Below the pieces are notes generated by a model, which was not told the DNA's origin, searched no databases, and worked only from the letters and a program-made list of their open reading frames with translations. Source: an uncultured beta proteobacterium (GTDB taxonomy: Bacteria; Pseudomonadota; Gammaproteobacteria; Burkholderiales; Burkholderiaceae_C). Taken from it: 39,506 bases of DNA. Shown here in pieces: positions 21,792-31,644 of the stretch. The translations under genes were made by a program, and so were the position numbers. The stretch's first letter is position 1. Each line of letters opens with the position of its first letter. The DNA lies in NCBI GenBank assembly GCA_903844215.1, contig CAIMSP010000003.1, positions 1 through 39,506 on the forward strand, written 5' to 3'.

Positions 21792-21862
21792 GGGTGGTGC
21801 AACCTTTGGCTTACGGCCTGACAAGCCCTGCGGGCCTGTCAAGCACTGGTGAAACTATGTAT

Positions 21863-23368
21863 TCATGACTGGGACTCTTGAACGGCGGCATCATCGGTAA
21901 ACCAATGTTCGCGCGCCTTCATGATCAAGCTCTTGGCTTCGTCCGTTGACTGACCGGTGATTTCCATGAGCTCGTCCACGGCCAGATCGGCCAGGTCGTC
22001 CAGGGTGTGCACACCGCTGTCGGCCAGCTTGGCTTGCAGCTCCGGCGTCATGCCCTCCAGATCGCGCAGGATCTGCGAGACGTCTTCCACGCCCTCTTCC
22101 TTGGCGATTTCCATCGTCAACAAGGCGTCCTTGGCGCGGTTGCGCAACTCGTTCACCGTGTCTTCGTCCAGGCCTTCGATCTCCAGCATTTCCTGCAGCG
22201 GCACGTAGGCCACTTCTTCCAGGCTGGTGAAGCCCTCGGAGATCAGGATGTCGGCCATCTCCTCGTCCACGTCAAGCTTTTCCATGAACAGCTTGCGGCC
22301 GGAATCGGTTTCGCTGGCCGTCTTCTGTGCCGACTCGGCCGCGTCCAGGATGTTGATCTTCCAACCCGTCAGGTCCGACGCCAGGCGCACGTTCTGTCCG
22401 CCGCGCCCGATGGCAATCGCCAGGTTCTCTTCGTCCACCACCACGTCCATGGCGTGCTTTTCTTCATCGACCACGATCGACGACACGTTGGCGGGCGCCA
22501 AAGCGCCGATGACAAACTGCGCCGGGTCTTCGCTCCACAGCACGATGTCCACACGCTCGCCGGCGAGTTCGTTGGTGACGCCGTTGACACGGGTGCCACG
22601 CACGCCCACACAGGTGCCAATCGGATCGACGCGCTTGTCGTGCGAGAGCACGGCAATCTTGGCGCGCGAACCGGGATCGCGGGCGCAGGACTTGATCTCC
22701 AGCAGGCCTTGTTCGATCTCCGGCACTTCCTGGCGAAACAATTCGATCATGAATTCGGGCGCGGAACGCGACAGGATGATGGGTGCGCCGCGCAGCGTCA
22801 GGTCCACTTCCATGATCATGGCGCGAACCCGGTCGCCGGTGCGCAGATTTTCTTTCGGAATCATTTCCGTGCGGCGCAGTCGGCCTTCGACGCGGCCGCT
22901 TTCGACAATGATGTCGCCCTTGTCCATGCGCTTGACCGTGCCCACGAAGATCTTGTCGCCGCGCGACATGAAGTCGGTGAGCAGCATCTCGCGCTCAGCG
23001 TCGCGAATCTTCTGCAGGATCACCTGTTTGGCCGCCATGGCACCGATGCGCCCGATCGGCACGGAAGCGACGGACTCTTCGATGTACTCGCCCTCCTCCA
23101 CATCGGAGATGCGCTCGCGCGCATCCATGAGCATTTCCTCGGCATCGGGGTTTTGCAGACCGGCATCATCGGGCACCACCAGCCAGCGACGGAAGGTCTC
23201 GTAGTTGCCGCTGTCGCGGTCCACCGTGACACGAATGTCCACTTCGCCCTGATAGAGCTTTTTCGTGGCTTGCGCCAGCGCGGCTTCAACCGCAGCGAAC
23301 ACCACGTCCAACTCGACGTTTTTTTCGCGCGAGATCGCATCGACCAACATCAACATTTCGCGATTCAT
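21863..23368 (-). CDS. nusA: Transcription termination/antitermination factor NusA
   Basis: A 501-residue RNA polymerase-binding factor. Order of domains is N-terminal polymerase-binding domain, S1 ([20 protein letters not shown]), two KH domains ([22 protein letters not shown] and [22 protein letters not shown]), then two acidic helix-hairpin repeats in the last 130 residues, as in gammaproteobacterial NusA. It controls pausing, termination and antitermination. A strong GGAGAG site precedes the ATG at 23368. It is the second gene of the operon, 129 bp after rimP, and may regulate the operon through the leader terminator described separately. Confidence 0.96.
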   Translation of the reverse strand: MNREMLMLVDAISREKNVELDVVFAAVEAALAQATKKLYQGEVDIRVTVDRDSGNYETFRRWLVVPDDAGLQNPDAEEMLMDARERISDVEEGEYIEESVASVPIGRIGAMAAKQVILQKIRDAEREMLLTDFMSRGDKIFVGTVKRMDKGDIIVESGRVEGRLRRTEMIPKENLRTGDRVRAMIMEVDLTLRGAPIILSRSAPEFMIELFRQEVPEIEQGLLEIKSCARDPGSRAKIAVLSHDKRVDPIGTCVGVRGTRVNGVTNELAGERVDIVLWSEDPAQFVIGALAPANVSSIVVDEEKHAMDVVVDEENLAIAIGRGGQNVRLASDLTGWKINILDAAESAQKTASETDSGRKLFMEKLDVDEEMADILISEGFTSLEEVAYVPLQEMLEIEGLDEDTVNELRNRAKDALLTMEIAKEEGVEDVSQILRDLEGMTPELQAKLADSGVHTLDDLADLAVDELMEITGQSTDEAKSLIMKAREHWFTDDAAVQESQS

Positions 23369-23497
23369 GCCAAGACTCTCCTATCAAATTGATTTGCAAC
23401 AGCGACCAGCGCCGTCACGCATTTTTTCTGCCAACCCCCTGCAGCCCCGTTTCATGCCACGGCGGCGAACCGCCGCGCGTCAAGAAAGGACGTTGCC

Positions 23498-24094
23498 TCA
23501 CGCGTCCGACGCGTCGATCGAAGCCTCATCAGAACCGCTTCGACCCTTGAAATTCACGATCGGCGCCAGTCGCGCCTCACGCAATTCATTCAACTCAAAC
23601 CCCAGCGCCTGCAGCGGCGGCAACACCCGGTTCTTGCCCGGCTTCTGCCCCGGCTTGAGCTTGAGTTCCTCACGCCACACGATCTGCCAGCCGGCGACGG
23701 CGCCGGTCTGCGTGCGTTCCAGCACGCCCCGAAATTTCTTCCGGTGGGCGTTGACCTGGCCATTCGCCGCGCTGCCCATGGGCTCCTTGAGCGTGAGGTC
23801 GATGATCGACCCCGCGAACCGCTCAAAATCCTTCTCGCCGTGCAGCGGGCGATCGATGCCGGGAGAGGAAATCTCCAGGCGCCGGTATTCCGCACCGTCC
23901 ACCTCCAGCGCAAACTGCAACTGGCGATTGACCTTCTCACAGTCTTCCACGTTGACGAATTGCGTCGTCGCGTTCTCAGGCGTCCAGGGCAGATCAATCG
24001 TGATGCGCAGCAAACCACCGGCGGAGCGTTCAATCTCCACCAGCTCATAACCGAGCCCGGTTACCGTTTGTTCAACAATGTCTTGCAGTGCCAC
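23498..24094 (-). CDS. rimP: Ribosome maturation factor RimP
   Basis: A 198-residue protein needed for 30S subunit maturation. Typical segments are VEQTVTGLGYELVEIERSAGGLLRITID near the start, then VEDCEKVNRQLQFALEVDG, LEISSPGIDRPLHGEKDFERF. It is longer than many RimP (about 150) because of a C-terminal tail rich in charged residues ending ASIDASDA. The start is GTG at 24094 with AGGG about 10 nt upstream. First gene of the operon. Confidence 0.93.
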   Translation of the reverse strand: MALQDIVEQTVTGLGYELVEIERSAGGLLRITIDLPWTPENATTQFVNVEDCEKVNRQLQFALEVDGAEYRRLEISSPGIDRPLHGEKDFERFAGSIIDLTLKEPMGSAANGQVNAHRKKFRGVLERTQTGAVAGWQIVWREELKLKPGQKPGKNRVLPPLQALGFELNELREARLAPIVNFKGRSGSDEASIDASDA

Positions 24095-24171
24095 TAAAAA
24101 AACCCTGTCATCACACCCGAAAACCCGTCCCGCAGTGTGTGCAAAAAAAGACCATCCAAAAGCGATCGACC

Positions 24172-24203
24172 AAAAAAAACGGGCGGTGAGAACCCGCCCG
24201 TTT
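24172..24203 (-). terminator. Intrinsic terminator/attenuator in the rimP leader
   Basis: Read on the minus strand, AAACGGGCGG and CCGCCCGTTT (24203-24194 and 24186-24177) form a perfect 10-bp stem with a 7-base loop, followed at once by eight T (24179-24172). The hairpin lies 78 nt upstream of the rimP start and in the same direction. The only other nearby gene, the peptide-binding protein at 24361, points the other way. It would therefore cut transcripts of the rimP operon before they reach rimP unless antiterminated. Confidence 0.75.
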
Positions 24204-24360
24204 GGTCGTGAAGCCGGGATTGTACCGCAAAACGCCCGCCGCGCCTCTGAAAACCGCGCCGCAGCCTCGGTGCCGAAGGCACAAAACGATTTCCGCTAAG
24301 CTTACACATCGGTGACGGCGCCCTTCGGGCGAAAAATCATAAAACAGGGAGTGCTTGACC

Positions 24361-25974
24361 ATGGGTGTTTTTTTGAAGCTCCGAAGCGCCACCGCAGCGG
24401 CTTTGCTGCTGACGGTGTTGGCAGCAGGCGCGGCCGTCGTGCCCAGTGGCGCCAAATTGCATGCGACGCAAACCCTGGTGCGCAACAACGGCTCCGAACC
24501 CGAGACACTGGACCCGGCGCTGGCCGAATCGGTGGGTGCCAACAACCTCAGCCGGGACCTCTTCGAGGGCCTGACCGCCACCGATTCGCGCGGCAAAGTG
24601 GTCCCCGGCGTGGCGCAAAGCTGGAGCCAGACCGATCCCACCACCTGGGTCTTCAAGCTGCGGCAAAGCGCCAAATGGTCAAATGGTGACCCGGTCACGG
24701 CGGACGATTTTCTCTACGGCATCCGGCGCTACGTGGACCCCAAGACCGCCTCGCCTTACGCCACGACCTTCGGTGTTTTCCTGCGCAACGGCAAGGAAGT
24801 GATTGCCGGCAAGAAGCCCGTCACCGAACTGGGCGTGCGCGTGATCGACAAGTGGACGCTGGAACTCAAGACCGCCTACCCGGTGACCTTCTTTGCCGAC
24901 ATGGCCTCGAACACCCAGCTCGGCCCGGTGCATCGCGCCTCGGTGGAGAAATACGGCAAGGATTGGACCAAGCCGGGCAAGCTCGTGGGCAATGGCGCCT
25001 ATGTGCTCAAGGACTGGCAGGTGAACAGCAAGATCATTCTGGAAAAAAGTCCGAACTATTGGGACGCGGCCAATGTGCAGTTGACGCGCGTGACCTACCT
25101 GCCGGTGGAGAGTGACATCGCCGACGTCAAGCTGTTCGAGTCGGGCGAGAACGACTGGGTGTATCAGATCCCTCCCGGCACCTACGAGAAGTTCAAGAAG
25201 CAATACCCGAACGAGATCCGCAACGCGCCGATACTGGGCCTGCGCTATTACGCGCTGCAAAACAAGGATCCGATCCTGAAGGACGTGCGCGTGCGCAAGG
25301 CGCTCTCCATGGTGATTGACCGCGACATTCTGGCGCAGCGCGTGACGGCCGACGGCCAGTTGCCGGCCTACGGCGTGGTGGTGCGCGGCGTCGATGGCGC
25401 GGATCTGACGCAATACGACTGGTCGAGTTGGCCCATGGCCAAGCGCGTCGAAGAAGCCAAGAAGCTGCTGACCCAGGCCGGCATCAAGCCCGGCACGAAA
25501 CTGGTGTTCGCCTACAACACCAGCGAGTACCACAAGAAGATGGCCATCTTCGCGGCGTCCGAGTGGAAGACCAAGCTCGGTCTGGACCTGGAAACCGAGA
25601 GCATGGAATTCAAGGTGCTGCTGAAAAAGCGCAAGGACGGGGAGTTTCAGATTGCGCGCCACGGCTGGAACGCGGACTTCAACGACGTCACGACATTCCT
25701 GTCGCAGGTGCAATGCGACTCCGACAACAACAACAACTTCAACTGCAACCGACAGGCCGAAGAACTGATCAACCAGGGCAACGTGGCCAAGGATGCGGCG
25801 CAGCGCAGAAAGCTGATGACCCAGGCCGCGACCATGATCATGGAAGACTACCCGATGATTCCGCTGCTGCAATACACGGTGCCGCGCCTGGTCAAGTCCT
25901 ACGTCGGCGGCTACTCGCTGGAGAACTCGCTCGACCGGTTCCGTAGCAAAGACCTGTACATCACTCAGCACTGA
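24361..25974 (+). CDS. Periplasmic peptide-binding protein of an ABC importer
   Basis: A 537-residue family 5 solute-binding protein (OppA/DppA type). A signal peptide covers about the first 25-35 residues (LLLTVLAAGAAV); there is no lipobox Cys. Family landmarks are GSEPETLDPALAESVGANNLSRDLFEGL, WVFKLRQSAKWSNGDPVTADDFLYGI, GNGAYVLKDW and VRVRKALSMVIDR. It captures peptides in the periplasm and hands them to the permeases encoded downstream. The ATG at 24361 is preferred over TTG 24355 because GGGAG (24347-24351) stands 9 nt before it. Near 25723-25740 a run of Asn codons (DNNNNFNC) is unusual but in frame. First gene of a six-gene operon. Confidence 0.93.
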   Translation: MGVFLKLRSATAAALLLTVLAAGAAVVPSGAKLHATQTLVRNNGSEPETLDPALAESVGANNLSRDLFEGLTATDSRGKVVPGVAQSWSQTDPTTWVFKLRQSAKWSNGDPVTADDFLYGIRRYVDPKTASPYATTFGVFLRNGKEVIAGKKPVTELGVRVIDKWTLELKTAYPVTFFADMASNTQLGPVHRASVEKYGKDWTKPGKLVGNGAYVLKDWQVNSKIILEKSPNYWDAANVQLTRVTYLPVESDIADVKLFESGENDWVYQIPPGTYEKFKKQYPNEIRNAPILGLRYYALQNKDPILKDVRVRKALSMVIDRDILAQRVTADGQLPAYGVVVRGVDGADLTQYDWSSWPMAKRVEEAKKLLTQAGIKPGTKLVFAYNTSEYHKKMAIFAASEWKTKLGLDLETESMEFKVLLKKRKDGEFQIARHGWNADFNDVTTFLSQVQCDSDNNNNFNCNRQAEELINQGNVAKDAAQRRKLMTQAATMIMEDYPMIPLLQYTVPRLVKSYVGGYSLENSLDRFRSKDLYITQH

Positions 25975-25989
25975 AGCGGGCACGCATCC

Positions 25990-26910
25990 ATGTGGAGCTA
26001 TACCCTGCGCCGGGTGCTGGCGACGATACCGACGCTGTTGGCCGTGATCACCGTGTGCTACTTGCTGCTGCACGCCACGCCGGGTGGCCCCTTCGACGGC
26101 GAACGCAAGGTGTCGGCCGCCGTGCTGGCCAACCTGCAGGCCAAATACCATCTGGACGAACCGCTTTGGCAGCAGTACCTGCACTACCTGAACAACCTGC
26201 TGCACGGCGACCTGGGCGCGTCGTTTCGCTACGCCGACTGGAGCGTGAATGAACTGGTGGCGAACGCGCTGCCGGTGTCGTTCACCATTGGCGGCGTCTC
26301 CTTGCTGATCTCGGTGCTGATCGGTGTGGCGCTGGGCACGGTCGCGGCGCTGCGGCAGAACAGCGCGGCCGACTACCTGCTCATGCTCATCAGCAACATC
26401 GGCAGCGCCTTCCCCTCCTTCGTCATCGGCCCGGTGCTGATCCTGGTGTTTGCGATCTGGCTCAAATGGCTGCCTGCGGGCGGCTGGGACGATTTCTCCG
26501 TGCGCTACATGGTGTTGCCGATGGCGCTGCTCACCTTCATCAACGTCTCCACCATCGGGCGCGTCATGCGTGGCAGCTTGATCGAAGTGCTGCACAGCAA
26601 CTTCATCCGCACGGCCCGCGCCAAGGGCTTGCCCATGCGCATCGTGGTGCTGCGCCATGCGATGAAGCCGGCGCTGCTGCCGGTGGTGTCGGTGATCGGC
26701 CCGATGGCCATTTCCGCCATCACCGCAGCGATCGTCACCGAGACCGTGTTCTCGCTGCCAGGTCTGGGCAAACTGATCGTCAACGGCGCAGGCAACCGCG
26801 ACTACACGCTGGTGTTGGGCCTGGTGGTGCTGGTGACCCTGGTGGCCGTGCTGCTCAATTTACTGGTGGATCTGAGCTACGCACTGCTCGATCCGAAGAT
26901 TCGATACTGA
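25990..26910 (+). CDS. Peptide ABC transporter permease, OppB/DppB type
   Basis: A 306-residue integral membrane protein with six helices. The first helix (LATIPTLLAVITVCYLLLH) is followed by a large periplasmic loop, typical of the OppB/DppB permease. The EAA-like coupling motif is seen in NFIRTARAKGLPMRIVVLRHAMKPALLPV, which contacts the ATPase, and FSLPGLGKLIVNG follows. It starts 15 nt after the binding-protein gene and is followed after 11 nt by the second permease. It forms half of the membrane pore. Confidence 0.94.
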   Translation: MWSYTLRRVLATIPTLLAVITVCYLLLHATPGGPFDGERKVSAAVLANLQAKYHLDEPLWQQYLHYLNNLLHGDLGASFRYADWSVNELVANALPVSFTIGGVSLLISVLIGVALGTVAALRQNSAADYLLMLISNIGSAFPSFVIGPVLILVFAIWLKWLPAGGWDDFSVRYMVLPMALLTFINVSTIGRVMRGSLIEVLHSNFIRTARAKGLPMRIVVLRHAMKPALLPVVSVIGPMAISAITAAIVTETVFSLPGLGKLIVNGAGNRDYTLVLGLVVLVTLVAVLLNLLVDLSYALLDPKIRY

Positions 26911-26921
26911 AACCCCGCCAG

Positions 26922-27836
26922 ATGTTTTTTCCAAAAAAGCACGATGCCCTGGTGCAAGCCCTGGCCGACACGGCGAACGCGGCGGTGCAGGGTCGCAGCC
27001 CCTGGGCCGATGCGCGACTGCGCTTTGCGCGCAACCGCGCCGCCTTCTTCAGCCTGATCATCCTGCTGCTCATCACGCTGGCCTGCGTGATCGGCCCGTG
27101 GCTGCTGCCCAACGCCTACGACAGCGCCGATTGGGACGCCATGAGCCTGGCGCCGTCGCTGGCCAACTGGCACCTGTTTGGCACCGACGAAGCCGGCCGC
27201 GACCTGCTGGTGCGCTCGCTCATCGGTGGGCGCATCTCGCTCATGGTCGGGGTGCTGGCGACGCTGGCGTCGGTGACGATCGGCATTGCCTGGGGTGCGG
27301 TGGCCGGCTTCGTCGGCGGACGGGTGGACGCGCTGATGATGCGCATCGTGGACATGATGTACGCCATTCCCTACCTGCTGATTGCGATCTTGATGGTCAC
27401 GATGCTGGGGCGCGACTTTCATCTGGTGGTGCTCACGATCACGGTGTTTTCGTGGATGGACATGGCGCGCGTGGTGCGCGGCCAGACGCTGTCGCTGCGC
27501 TCCAAGGAATTCGTCGAAGCGGCGCGCGCCATCGGCGTGCCCACGCGGCGCATCATCTTCTCGCACATCGTGCCCAATCTGCTGGGCATCGTGGTGATCT
27601 ACGCCACCGTCACCGTGCCGGGCGTGATCCTGACCGAATCGGTGCTGTCCTTTTTGGGGCTGGGCATACAAGAGCCAATGACGAGTTGGGGCGTGCTGAT
27701 CGAGGACGGCACCAAGGTGATGGAAGTCTCGCCCTGGATGCTGCTGTTTCCCGGTGCGCTGCTGTCGATCACGCTGTATTGCTTCAACTATGTGGGCGAC
27801 GGTTTGCGCGACGCGCTCGACCCCAAGGACCGTTAG
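26922..27836 (+). CDS. Peptide ABC transporter permease, OppC/DppC type
   Basis: A 304-residue permease with an N-terminal cytoplasmic stretch (SPWADARLRFARNRAAF) typical of the OppC family, then six helices. HLFGTDEAGRDLLVRSLIGGRISL is the family signature, and the coupling motif is EFVEAARAIGVPTRRIIFSHIVPNLLG. It ends SFLGLGIQEPMTSWGVLI and GDGLRDALDPKDR, exactly as in OppC/DppC proteins. It pairs with the preceding permease. The next gene starts 7 nt on. Confidence 0.94.
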   Translation: MFFPKKHDALVQALADTANAAVQGRSPWADARLRFARNRAAFFSLIILLLITLACVIGPWLLPNAYDSADWDAMSLAPSLANWHLFGTDEAGRDLLVRSLIGGRISLMVGVLATLASVTIGIAWGAVAGFVGGRVDALMMRIVDMMYAIPYLLIAILMVTMLGRDFHLVVLTITVFSWMDMARVVRGQTLSLRSKEFVEAARAIGVPTRRIIFSHIVPNLLGIVVIYATVTVPGVILTESVLSFLGLGIQEPMTSWGVLIEDGTKVMEVSPWMLLFPGALLSITLYCFNYVGDGLRDALDPKDR

Positions 27837-27843
27837 AAAAATC

Positions 27844-28840
<997 letters not shown>

Positions 28841-28848
<8 letters not shown>

Positions 28849-29830
28849 CGCACGCCAAGCCCTGTTGTCGGTGCGCGACCTGCAGGTCCACTTCAAGGTC
28901 AAACACGACGGCCCCTGGCCCTGGGCGCCGGCGCGCAGCCTGAAGGCCGTGGACGGCGTCTCGTTCGATCTGTTTGCCGGCGAAACCCTGGGCATCGTGG
29001 GCGAATCGGGCTGCGGCAAATCCACGCTGGCACGCGCCTGCCTGAACCTGATTCCGGCCACCAGCGGCAGCATCCTGTGGCAGGGCCAAGAGATGCGCGG
29101 CGCCTGCGATCAGAGCTGGTTGAAGTTGCGAGCCGACGTGCAAATGATCTTTCAGGATCCGCTGGCCTCGCTCAATCCGCGCATGACGATCGCGCAGATC
29201 ATCGCCGAGCCGCTGCGCACGCACCACCCCGAACTGGCCGCGAGCGAAGTGATGGAGCGGGTCAAATCCATGATGAGCCGCGTCGGCCTGACGCCGCAGC
29301 AGATCAACCGCTATCCGCATGAATTTTCCGGCGGCCAGTGCCAGCGCATCGGCATCGCGCGTGCCCTCATCCTCAAGCCCAAACTCATCATCTGCGACGA
29401 GCCGGTGTCGGCGCTGGACGTGTCGATCCAAGCGCAAATCATCAACCTGCTCAAGGAGCTGCAGGCCGAGATGGGCCTGGCGCTGATCTTCATCGCGCAC
29501 GATCTGGCGGTGGTCAAGCACATCAGCAAGCGCATCCTGGTGATGTACCTGGGGCACGAGATGGAAGTGGCCGAGAAGAACGCCCTGTACCTGCAGCCGC
29601 GTCATCCGTACACCAAGGCGCTGTTGTCGGCCATCCCGATTCCCGATCCACAGCGCGAGCGCAGCAAGGTCATCCAACTGCTGCACGGCGACCTGCCCTC
29701 GCCCATCAACCCGCCCTCGGGCTGCGTGTTTCGCACCCGTTGTCCGCAGGCCGTGGCGCGCTGCGCACAGGAAGTGCCGCCGCTGCGCACGCTCAGCGCC
29801 GAGTCCCAGGCGGCATGTCTGTTGGCCTGA
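28841..29830 (+). CDS. Peptide ABC transporter ATPase, OppF/DppF type
   Basis: A 329-residue nucleotide-binding subunit: Walker A GESGCGKST at about 54-62, signature FSGGQCQRI, Walker B IICDEPVSALDVS. The extended N-terminal insertion (KHDGPWPWAPARSLKAVDG) before the first strand is typical of the OppF partner. The C-terminal SGCVFRTRCPQAVARC matches the oligopeptide family tail. The start overlaps the preceding ATPase gene, and the stop lies inside the start region of the MFS gene. Confidence 0.94.
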
Positions 29831-31107
29831 GATCAATGCTGGCGCGACTGCGCCGCAGCCTGAGCCTGGGTCCGGGCGACTTGCTGCGCGACCGCATCTA
29901 CCGTCGGCTGTGGCTGTCGATTCTGATCAGCTCGTTTGGCGGGCAGATCACCATGCTGGCCTTGCCGCTGACCGCCGCCGTGCTGCTCAACGCCACGCCC
30001 ACGCAGATGGGCTTGCTCACGGCCATGGGCTTGGCGCCCTTCGTGCTGTTCTCCCTGCCCTCGGGCGTGTGGCTGGACCGGGTGCGCAAGCTGCCGGTGT
30101 ACATCGGTGGCGAGGTGCTCGTGGCCGTGATCGTGGCCAGCGTGCCGCTGGCCTGGGCGCTGGGCGGCCTGAGCATGAACTACCTCTACACCGTGGGTTT
30201 TGGCATCGGCTGCATCAACGTCACCGCCGGCACCGCAGCGCAGATTGTGCTCACGCAGATCGTGCCGCGCGCCCGGTTGGTGGAGGCCTATGCCAAGAAT
30301 GCCCTGGCCAGCTCGGGCGCGGAAGTCGCCGGACCGGGCGTGGCGGGCCTGTTGATCAAGCTCGTCGGCGCGCCCTTGACCCTGCTCGTTGATGCCTTCC
30401 TGCTGATGATCAGCGTCACCATTTTGCGCGGCATACGCGTCGTTGAAGTGCGCGTTCCCCATCCGCAGCCGCGCTTCTGGCGTGACCTGCGCGAAGGCCT
30501 GGCCTTCGTCGTGACGCACCGCTTGCTGCTCAGCCTGGCGCTGGTCGTGGGCCTGTGGCAGATGTGCCATCACGCCGCCATGGTGGTGCAGATTCTCTTT
30601 GCCACGCGCACGCTGGGCCTGAACGAACATCAGGTCGGCATGTGCTACATCGGCCTGGGCCTGGGCACCATCAGCGCCAGCACCTTGGGCCATCGCATCT
30701 CGCGCCGCCTGGGGCCCGGCCCCTGTTTGGTGCTGGGCTTTGCCGTGTGTGGCGCGGGCTGGCTGCAACTGGCCTTCGCGCCCGTGGGCGCCTGGGGCGT
30801 AGCGTCGTTTGTGCTGATGCTGCTGTGCTTCAGCGCCGGCGCCGTGCTCATCTTCATCAACTTTCTTGCGCTGCGTCAGGCCGTCACCCCCGAGCCGCTG
30901 CTGGGACGCATGACCAGCACCATGCGCTGGCTGATCCTGATCCCCGCCGGCCCCGGCGCGCTGCTGGGCGGCTACGTGGGCGAGCATGCCGGCCTGCGCT
31001 ACGCCCTGGGCCTGGGCGGCGCGGGCGCCCTGCTGTTGGCGGCGTGGGCGTGGCGGCATCCGGTGATACGCAATGTGAAAACTCTGCCGACGGCGCGGTT
31101 GGATTAG
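29815..31107 (+). CDS. Major facilitator superfamily transporter, last gene of the peptide operon
   Basis: A protein of 430 residues with about twelve hydrophobic helices and no large soluble domain. It has the motif-A-like DRVRKLPVYIGGE between helices 2 and 3, and resembles the drug/siderophore exporter type of MFS (EntS-like). The start at ATG 29815 overlaps the ATPase gene by 16 nt; ATG 29836 is an equally plausible start, 7 residues later. Which of the two is used does not change the fold. It is placed behind an importer, so it may export a peptide-like compound or breakdown product, but that is inference. Confidence 0.85.
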   Translation: MSVGLRSMLARLRRSLSLGPGDLLRDRIYRRLWLSILISSFGGQITMLALPLTAAVLLNATPTQMGLLTAMGLAPFVLFSLPSGVWLDRVRKLPVYIGGEVLVAVIVASVPLAWALGGLSMNYLYTVGFGIGCINVTAGTAAQIVLTQIVPRARLVEAYAKNALASSGAEVAGPGVAGLLIKLVGAPLTLLVDAFLLMISVTILRGIRVVEVRVPHPQPRFWRDLREGLAFVVTHRLLLSLALVVGLWQMCHHAAMVVQILFATRTLGLNEHQVGMCYIGLGLGTISASTLGHRISRRLGPGPCLVLGFAVCGAGWLQLAFAPVGAWGVASFVLMLLCFSAGAVLIFINFLALRQAVTPEPLLGRMTSTMRWLILIPAGPGALLGGYVGEHAGLRYALGLGGAGALLLAAWAWRHPVIRNVKTLPTARLD

Positions 31108-31122
31108 CTCAGCGAAGTGGGA

Positions 31123-31299
31123 TCAGAGTTCATCCGCGTCAGCCTGCAAGAATGACTCGAAGTCCTGGCCACCATCGAACACACCGATGATGGACACCAA
31201 CGCAGCAGTCACATCGAACGCGTTCACAGTCCGCCCTTTGTAGTTCGTGATTCGGACTCGGCGTCCCGAAGCCGCCAGAGTGTGTTTTGCGCACAACAC
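31123..31299 (-). CDS. Possible small protein or 3' gene fragment, unrecognised
   Basis: A minus-strand frame of 58 codons from GTG 31299 to TGA 31123 encodes a protein-like sequence: GRRVRITNYKGRTVNAFDVTAALVSIIGVFDGGQ then an acidic end QADADEL. The frame stays open a further 36 bp upstream without ATG, so it may be the C-terminal remnant of a longer gene disrupted at the composition boundary. No family was recognised. It converges on the MFS gene. Confidence 0.3.
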   Translation of the reverse strand: MLCAKHTLAASGRRVRITNYKGRTVNAFDVTAALVSIIGVFDGGQDFESFLQADADEL

Positions 31300-31459
31300 G
31301 ATAACGATAATTTCATACGTACAAACCCTTAATTAATCTCCTGCTAAGGAATGAATGGCGCCAGCCTGCGAATCGGACGACCATTAATTTCGCTTATGAA
31401 TCAACAGCTTAGTCGGCGATATGGGCGATTCTCAAAGAGTCACGATTGGCCCCATGCCG

Positions 31460-31537
31460 AACGTGTTTGGAGTCGGCCAGACAGGCCAAATTGCGCAAAT
31501 GAATCAGAATGTGGCTTCGGGTCCAAACACGTTTTTT
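31460..31537 (+). promoter_or_regulatory. Long inverted repeat with T run in the TonB-receptor leader
   Basis: AACGTGTTTGGA (31460-31471) and TCCAAACACGTT (31522-31533) are perfect complements separated by 50 bases that contain a smaller GGCC-agaca-GGCC hairpin. T residues continue to 31537. On the plus strand this resembles an intrinsic terminator or attenuator about 108 nt before the receptor start. No known riboswitch class was recognised. Confidence 0.45.
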
Positions 31538-31644
31538 CCTATCGCTTCTCAGTGTCCGTTCTGTGAATTTTTGCATTCATCAGGCAAACTTGAGCGACAG
31601 ACAGGTAAATCAGTGGGCGGCTTTTAAACTTTCTTGGAGTATCA

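Larger units (their letters stand above)
31108..31644. other. Intergenic region of about 540 bp before the TonB-receptor gene
   Basis: The GC content falls sharply here. It holds a possible small minus-strand gene fragment (31123-31299), an AT-rich stretch at 31300-31345, and a long inverted repeat ending in a T run (31460-31537). The promoter of the receptor gene is expected within it. Two plus-strand frames of about 70 codons, 31351-31566 and 31421-31627, have no recognised match and weak ribosome sites. Confidence 0.5.

Noticed and set aside
20094..21821. A 575-codon open frame antisense to infB
   Set aside because: It lies opposite the low-complexity linker and G domain of infB and has repetitive Gly/Arg/Phe content. 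No start context or motif supports it.
24320..24345. The CGCCC-TTC-GGGCG hairpin with adjacent A run before the peptide-binding protein gene
   Set aside because: The T run would precede the stem on the minus strand and there is none after it on the plus strand, so it is not a terminator in either direction.
24679..26658. A 659-codon open frame antisense to the peptide-binding protein and permease genes
   Set aside because: It is antisense to well-recognised genes, and its His/Arg/Gln-rich composition is typical of GC-rich mirror frames. It shows no family motif.
31421..31627. A 68-codon frame with a CPFC pair before the TonB receptor
   Set aside because: The ribosome site is weak and it runs across the long inverted repeat. 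No family was recognised, so it is treated as leader sequence.
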